9,476 bases of DNA, from assembly GCA_027625125.1 (NCBI GenBank), contig JAQBXG010000054.1, positions 1-9,476 of the forward strand. Direction: 5' to 3'. This document shows, piece after piece, positions 6,697-9,476 of this stretch. The notes under the pieces were generated by a model. That model saw nothing but the letters and a program-made list of their open reading frames with translations. It was not told the origin of the DNA and did no database searches. How positions within the stretch are numbered: the first letter of the stretch is position 1; each line of letters opens with the position of its first letter. This stretch comes from Pseudomonadota bacterium. Lineage in GTDB: Bacteria > Pseudomonadota > Alphaproteobacteria > UBA2966 > CAIVPW01. Both the position numbers and the translations under genes were made by a program.

Positions 6697-7453
6697 GGAC
6701 ACCGGATTCCTGGCGCTGCTGTGGACGACCGGGCTCGACACGGTGCTCAACGTCGTGCCGCTGGTCGTCGTTCTGGGCGGCTTCTGGCTCGTCGCGCTGC
6801 GCCGCCCTCTGCCCCATGCGCGGCGGATTCTGGTCGGCGGCATTTACGTGCTGATCGGCATCACCCTGTTCCTGGTCGGGCTGGAAAAGGCGCTGTTTCC
6901 GCTGGGCCGGGTGATGGCGGCGCAACTCGCCGCGCCGGAACTGGCATTGGGCGGCGTGCATTGGCGGAACTACGGCTGGGTCTACGCCTTCGCCGCCGCC
7001 ATCGGCTTCGCGACCACGGTCGCCGAGCCGTCGCTGATCGCCGTGGCGTTGAAGGCCAACGAGGTATCGGGCGGCGGCATCGGCGTCTGGGGGCTGCGAA
7101 TCGCGGTCGGCATCGGCGCCGCCGTCGGCATCGCCCTCGGGACGCTCCGCATCGTGCTTGGCGCGCCCCTGCCCGGCTTTATCATCGCCGGCTATTTGAT
7201 CGTGCTGGTGCAGACTCTGTTCGCGGATCGCGCCATTATCCCGCTGGCGTATGACTCGGGCGGCGTCACGACCTCGACGGTGACGGTGCCGGTGGTCGCG
7301 GCGCTTGGGGTCGGACTTGCTTCGGTGATTCCGGGCCGCAGCCCGCTGTTGGACGGCTTTGGCTTGATCGCCCTCGCGTGCTTGTTCCCGATCATCGCCG
7401 TCCTTGCGTATGCCCAGGCGGCCGCGGCGATGCAGAAGTTGCGACGGAGGTAA
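6689..7453 (+). CDS. DUF1538 family membrane protein, second of a pair
   Basis: Integral membrane protein of 254 residues, homologous to the preceding gene. The same signatures appear in the same order: L-F-L-V-G ... F-P-L-G at 60-73, G-F-A-T-T-V-A-E-P-S-L at 106-116, and A-Y-D-S-G-G-V-T-T-S-T at 187-197. Hydrophobic segments lie near 18-36, 45-64, 97-112, 135-155, 161-178, 198-214 and 223-243. It has a short charged C-terminal tail (Q-K-L-R-R-R). Many DUF1538 proteins, as I recall them, carry two copies of the domain in one chain; here the two copies are separate genes overlapping by 8 bases, which suggests an obligate heterodimer. A weak GGGA lies 8 bases upstream of the ATG, so translation probably depends on coupling to the first gene. 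The stop overlaps the spacer of the strong ribosome site for the PII-like gene. Substrate unknown. Confidence 0.9.
   Translation: MAEDTGFLALLWTTGLDTVLNVVPLVVVLGGFWLVALRRPLPHARRILVGGIYVLIGITLFLVGLEKALFPLGRVMAAQLAAPELALGGVHWRNYGWVYAFAAAIGFATTVAEPSLIAVALKANEVSGGGIGVWGLRIAVGIGAAVGIALGTLRIVLGAPLPGFIIAGYLIVLVQTLFADRAIIPLAYDSGGVTTSTVTVPVVAALGVGLASVIPGRSPLLDGFGLIALACLFPIIAVLAYAQAAAAMQKLRRR
7446..7450 (+). promoter_or_regulatory. Ribosome binding site of the PII-like gene
   Basis: GGAGG, 5 bases before the ATG at 7456, formed by the last codons of the second DUF1538 gene. It is the strongest ribosome site on the plus strand and suggests the PII-like protein is made in larger amounts than the membrane proteins. 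It also excludes an upstream in-frame GTG at 7378. Confidence 0.75.
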
Positions 7454-7455
7454 AA

Positions 7456-7806
7456 ATGCGATTCAAGCTGATCATGGCGCTGGCCGAGGACAGTCTCACC
7501 GACGGCATTCTCGAGGCCGCACGGGCCGCCGGGGCGACCGGCTGCACCGTCATCACGTCGGCGCGCGGCGAGGGGTTGACGCCGCAAAAGACGTTCCTCG
7601 GACTGGACCTCAGCGGCCAGCGCGATCTGTTGCTGTTTCTGGTGGCGGAACAGCGGGCGCGCGAGATTCTGGAAGAGGTTTCCCGCGCCGGCAAATTCGA
7701 CACCGCCCACGGCACCGGCATCGCGTTCCAGATCGCCATCGAGGACGCGATCGGCCTTTCCACCCAGCACAAGGCGCTCGCCGAGGAAATCGAGGAAGAC
7801 CTATGA
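7456..7806 (+). CDS. PII-like signalling protein with short T-loop
   Basis: Cytosolic protein of 116 residues with the ferredoxin-like PII pattern: K-L-I-M-A-L first strand, a helix with A-A-R-A-A-G-A-T-G-C at 21-30, T-V-I-T-S-A-R-G-E-G leading into the T-loop, D-L-L-L-F-L-V (57-63), then A-G-K-F-D-T-A-H-G-T-G-I-A-F (78-91) where PII has its B-loop and following strand. The T-loop region (about 36-56) is shorter than in GlnB/GlnK. It lacks the uridylylated tyrosine, and I do not see the canonical nucleotide-contacting Lys of the G-D-G-K motif or the R-x-R of the C-loop. I therefore read it as a PII-like (not GlnB/GlnK) regulator, likely trimeric, that may bind a nucleotide or other ligand and act on the adjacent DUF1538 membrane proteins. 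The C-terminus is acidic (E-E-I-E-E-D-L). Its stop overlaps the CBS gene start (ATGA). Confidence 0.85.
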   Translation: MRFKLIMALAEDSLTDGILEAARAAGATGCTVITSARGEGLTPQKTFLGLDLSGQRDLLLFLVAEQRAREILEEVSRAGKFDTAHGTGIAFQIAIEDAIGLSTQHKALAEEIEEDL

Positions 7807-8225
7807 CCCAGCCACGCCACGAAACCCTGACCGTCAGCCAGGTCATGGCGCGGAACATCGAATACGCCGACCCGATGGCGTCGGTGCGCCAGGCAATGCG
7901 GCAGATGCGCGACCGCAATGTCAGTTCGCTGGTCATCCCGCGCCGCGACCCCGGCGATGAACCGGCAATCGTCGACATCCAGGACATCGGCCGCGAGGTC
8001 ATCGCCCGAAGCCGCAGCATCGACCGCGTCGATGTCTACGAGGTGATGACGAAGCCGGCGTTGAACGTTCCGGCGGAGATGGACATCAAGTACGCCGTCC
8101 GCATGCTGGTGCGCTTCGGTCAATCCCGGGCCGTCGTCGTCGATCACGACCGCAACGTCGTCGGCATCGTCACGCTGCGCGACATGGTAATTGCCGCCGC
8201 CGACCTTGCCGAATCCCCTGCCTGA
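7803..8225 (+). CDS. Two-CBS-domain protein
   Basis: Soluble protein of 140 residues made of little more than a CBS pair. CBS1 (about 10-68) contains T-V-S-Q-V-M-A-R-N, V-R-Q-A-M-R-Q-M and A-I-V-D-I-Q-D-I-G-R-E-V-I; CBS2 (about 77-133) contains D-V-Y-E-V-M-T-K-P, A-V-R-M-L-V-R and G-I-V-T-L-R-D-M-V-I. The G-I-V-T-x-x-D motif in CBS2 is the usual ribose-contacting signature for adenosine nucleotides. CBS1 has Asp at the position of that Thr, so the two sites may differ in ligand or occupancy. Paired CBS domains sense AMP, ADP, ATP or related molecules and often gate transporters. The ATG overlaps the PII-like stop by ATGA, and GAGGA (7792-7796) lies 6 bases upstream. The gene order suggests it regulates the DUF1538 pair, the downstream antiporter, or both. 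Confidence 0.92.
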   Translation: MTQPRHETLTVSQVMARNIEYADPMASVRQAMRQMRDRNVSSLVIPRRDPGDEPAIVDIQDIGREVIARSRSIDRVDVYEVMTKPALNVPAEMDIKYAVRMLVRFGQSRAVVVDHDRNVVGIVTLRDMVIAAADLAESPA

Positions 8226-8245
8226 CCCAACCTCACCCCCAGCGC

Positions 8246-8261
8246 CCCGCCGCCCGGCGGG
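8246..8261 (+). repeat. GC-only hairpin between the CBS and antiporter genes
   Basis: CCCGCCG (8246-8252) and CGGCGGG (8255-8261) form a perfect inverted repeat; folded as RNA, a 6-base stem with a 4-base loop is most likely. No T-tract follows, so it is not a classical intrinsic terminator. It lies in the 69-base gap (8226-8294), the largest within the plus-strand run, and could cause partial termination or protect the upstream mRNA end. GC-rich spacers produce such repeats easily. Confidence 0.35.
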
Positions 8262-8294
8262 AGCCCGTCCGCCCGGCAGCCCGGCGCAAGGTCA

Positions 8295-9269
8295 ATGGAA
8301 TACCTGCAATTGATCGGAGGCCTGATCGTGCTCGTCGCCGGCGGGGAACTGCTGGTGCGCGGGTCCGTGTCGATCTCCCGCCAGCTCCGCGTCTCGCCGC
8401 TGATCATCGGTCTTACCGTCGTCGCCTTCGGAACATCGACACCGGAACTGGTCGTCTCGGTGGGCGCGGTTCTCAGCGGCTCCAGCGGCGTCGCGGTCGG
8501 CACGATCGTCGGCAGCAACATCACCAACGTGCTGCTGGTCCTGGGCCTGCCGGCGATGATCTATACCGCCGGATCCCGCATATCGTCGGTAGTCCGCGAC
8601 GTGGACCTGATGCTGGCGGCCAGCTTTCTGATGTTGTTCTTCGCGGTCGACGGCACAGTCGAACGCTGGCAGGGCGGCGTCCTGTTCGGGCTGCTGCTGG
8701 CCTATATTGTGGCGTCGATCCGCCAGGCGCGCGGGCGGCCGCCGTCCGAATCGATCGCCGACTACGACGACGCCCACCCGGCCCCCCACGGTCTCGTCAC
8801 ATCGTTGATGTTCGTGCCGGCCGGCATCGCCGCCCTTTGGGCTGGCTCCTATGTCCTGCTGCCGGCGGCAGTGGATATCGCGCTCAGTCTGGGGGTGTCG
8901 GAAAAGGTGGTGGGGGTGGTGATGGTCGGGGTCGGCACGTCGTTTCCCGAGTTGACGACGTCGGTGGTTGCGGCGATCCGCCGCCACGGCGATGTCGCGA
9001 TCGGCAACGTCGTCGGCAGCAACCTGTTCAACATCCTTGGCGTCCTGGGCGTCACCGCGATCATCGCCCCCGTGTCGGTGGGTCTGGAAACCTTGCGGTT
9101 CGACATCTGGGTGATGATCGCGACGTCGCTGCTGTTGATTCCGTTCGCCCTCCGTCGCCGCGTGGTCGGGCGCGCCGGCGGCATCGTGTTTGTCGCCATG
9201 TTCGCCGTCTATATCGCCGCCGAGCTTCTGCACGTGCCGGAATGGGCAGTGCGGAACTGGCCGCTGTAG
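8295..9269 (+). CDS. Calcium/sodium antiporter, CaCA superfamily (YrbG-type)
   Basis: Inner-membrane cation exchanger of 324 residues, the normal size for the YrbG group, with about ten hydrophobic segments in two inverted halves. Alpha-repeat 1 has G46-T-S-T-P-E51 and V-G-S-N-I-T-N at 72-78; alpha-repeat 2 has G214-T-S-F-P-E219 and V-G-S-N-L-F-N at 240-246. The two glutamates (51, 219) are the ion-coordinating residues in this superfamily. A hydrophilic loop of about 25 residues (143-167) joins the halves. The family exchanges calcium for sodium or protons; ion choice cannot be read from sequence. AAGG lies only 3 bases before the ATG, so initiation may be modest. It follows the CBS gene by 69 bases and precedes the SDR gene by 16. 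Whether it belongs functionally with the DUF1538/PII/CBS genes or is just adjacent is not shown by the sequence. Confidence 0.94.
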   Translation: MEYLQLIGGLIVLVAGGELLVRGSVSISRQLRVSPLIIGLTVVAFGTSTPELVVSVGAVLSGSSGVAVGTIVGSNITNVLLVLGLPAMIYTAGSRISSVVRDVDLMLAASFLMLFFAVDGTVERWQGGVLFGLLLAYIVASIRQARGRPPSESIADYDDAHPAPHGLVTSLMFVPAGIAALWAGSYVLLPAAVDIALSLGVSEKVVGVVMVGVGTSFPELTTSVVAAIRRHGDVAIGNVVGSNLFNILGVLGVTAIIAPVSVGLETLRFDIWVMIATSLLLIPFALRRRVVGRAGGIVFVAMFAVYIAAELLHVPEWAVRNWPL

Positions 9270-9285
9270 CGGCGCGGGCGCAGGC

Positions 9286-9476
9286 ATGGCCACGAACAGC
9301 AACCGCAACCGGACGGCGCTGATCACCGGCGGCGGCACCCGCATCGGCCGCGCGGTGGCGCAATCCCTCGCCGCCGACGGATGGCGCATCGCCCTGCACT
9401 ACCGCACCTCGGCCGCCGCCGCCAACGCCGCGGCGGCGGCGATCACCGACGGCGGTGGCCGCGCCGTCGCGCTCGA
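9286..9476 (+). CDS. SDR-family oxidoreductase, pteridine-reductase-like (3' partial)
   Basis: Only the first 63 codons are present; the gene runs off the right edge. After a short polar start (M-A-T-N-S-N-R-N-R-T) comes the first Rossmann beta strand and the dinucleotide-binding motif T-G-G-G-T-R-I-G at 14-21, then G-W-R-I-A-L-H-Y-R-T-S at 32-42. The basic residue after H-Y points to NADP(H). The R-I-G-R and H-Y-R-S-like features are those of the FolM/pteridine reductase subgroup of short-chain dehydrogenases. This subgroup assignment is tentative because the catalytic Y-x-x-x-K and substrate loop are outside the window. An alanine-rich helix (43-52) follows. It begins 16 bases after the antiporter stop with a weak CAGG upstream of the ATG, so cotranscription is likely. 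Confidence 0.88.
   Translation, partial: MATNSNRNRTALITGGGTRIGRAVAQSLAADGWRIALHYRTSAAAANAAAAAITDGGGRAVAL

Noticed and set aside
5782..6843. Minus-strand open frame extending the EF-G-like protein by about 354 residues at its N-terminus
   Set aside because: It is antisense to both DUF1538 genes, rich in Arg, Gln, Asp and Gly with no domain, and the ATG at 5781 has a strong GGAGG and is followed directly by the P-loop region.
8292..9389. Minus-strand open frame of 365 codons opposite the antiporter gene
   Set aside because: Arg/His/Asp/Gln-rich translation with no recognisable motif, opposite a gene with unambiguous CaCA signatures. Long antisense frames are common at this GC content.
9410..9445. 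GCC/GCG-rich stretch that looks like a simple repeat
   Set aside because: It codes for an alanine-rich helix in the SDR protein, is imperfect, and keeps the reading frame.

Overview
The window is a densely coded, very GC-rich (about two thirds G+C by eye) stretch of bacterial chromosome. It holds nine protein genes and no RNA gene, mobile element or CRISPR array that I can see. Codon choice, the Tat-exported MsrP proteins, an EF-G-like paralogue and the DUF1538/PII/CBS cluster fit an alphaproteobacterium, perhaps Rhodospirillales-like. That placement is inference from recalled family distributions, not a search.

Layout. Positions 2-1678 (+) carry the 3' part of a large TPR-repeat protein whose start lies outside the window. 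It converges, with a 12-base gap, on a minus-strand block read from 5781 down to 1691. In transcription order that block is an EF-G-like translational GTPase (5781-3754), then two tandem MsrP-type molybdopterin oxidoreductases (3662-2703 and 2668-1691). The GTPase has unusual residues in three GTP-binding or hydrolysis motifs. The two MsrP paralogues have different export signals, one with a Tat lipobox cysteine and one without. No msrQ lies beside them.

A divergent intergenic region (about 5782-5955) separates the GTPase gene from a plus-strand run reaching the right edge. This run holds two DUF1538 membrane-protein genes overlapping by 8 bases, a small PII-like protein, a two-CBS-domain protein, a YrbG-type calcium/sodium (CaCA) antiporter and the start of an SDR oxidoreductase of pteridine-reductase type. 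The first four genes are coupled by overlaps or a 2-base gap, so they are almost certainly one transcription unit. The antiporter follows after 69 bases containing a GC-rich hairpin.

The most interesting unit is the DUF1538 pair with PII-like and CBS proteins. It looks like a two-subunit membrane transporter or channel of unknown substrate with two soluble nucleotide-sensing regulators, next to a cation exchanger. The second point of interest is the apparently degenerate EF-G-like GTPase upstream of the MsrP pair.
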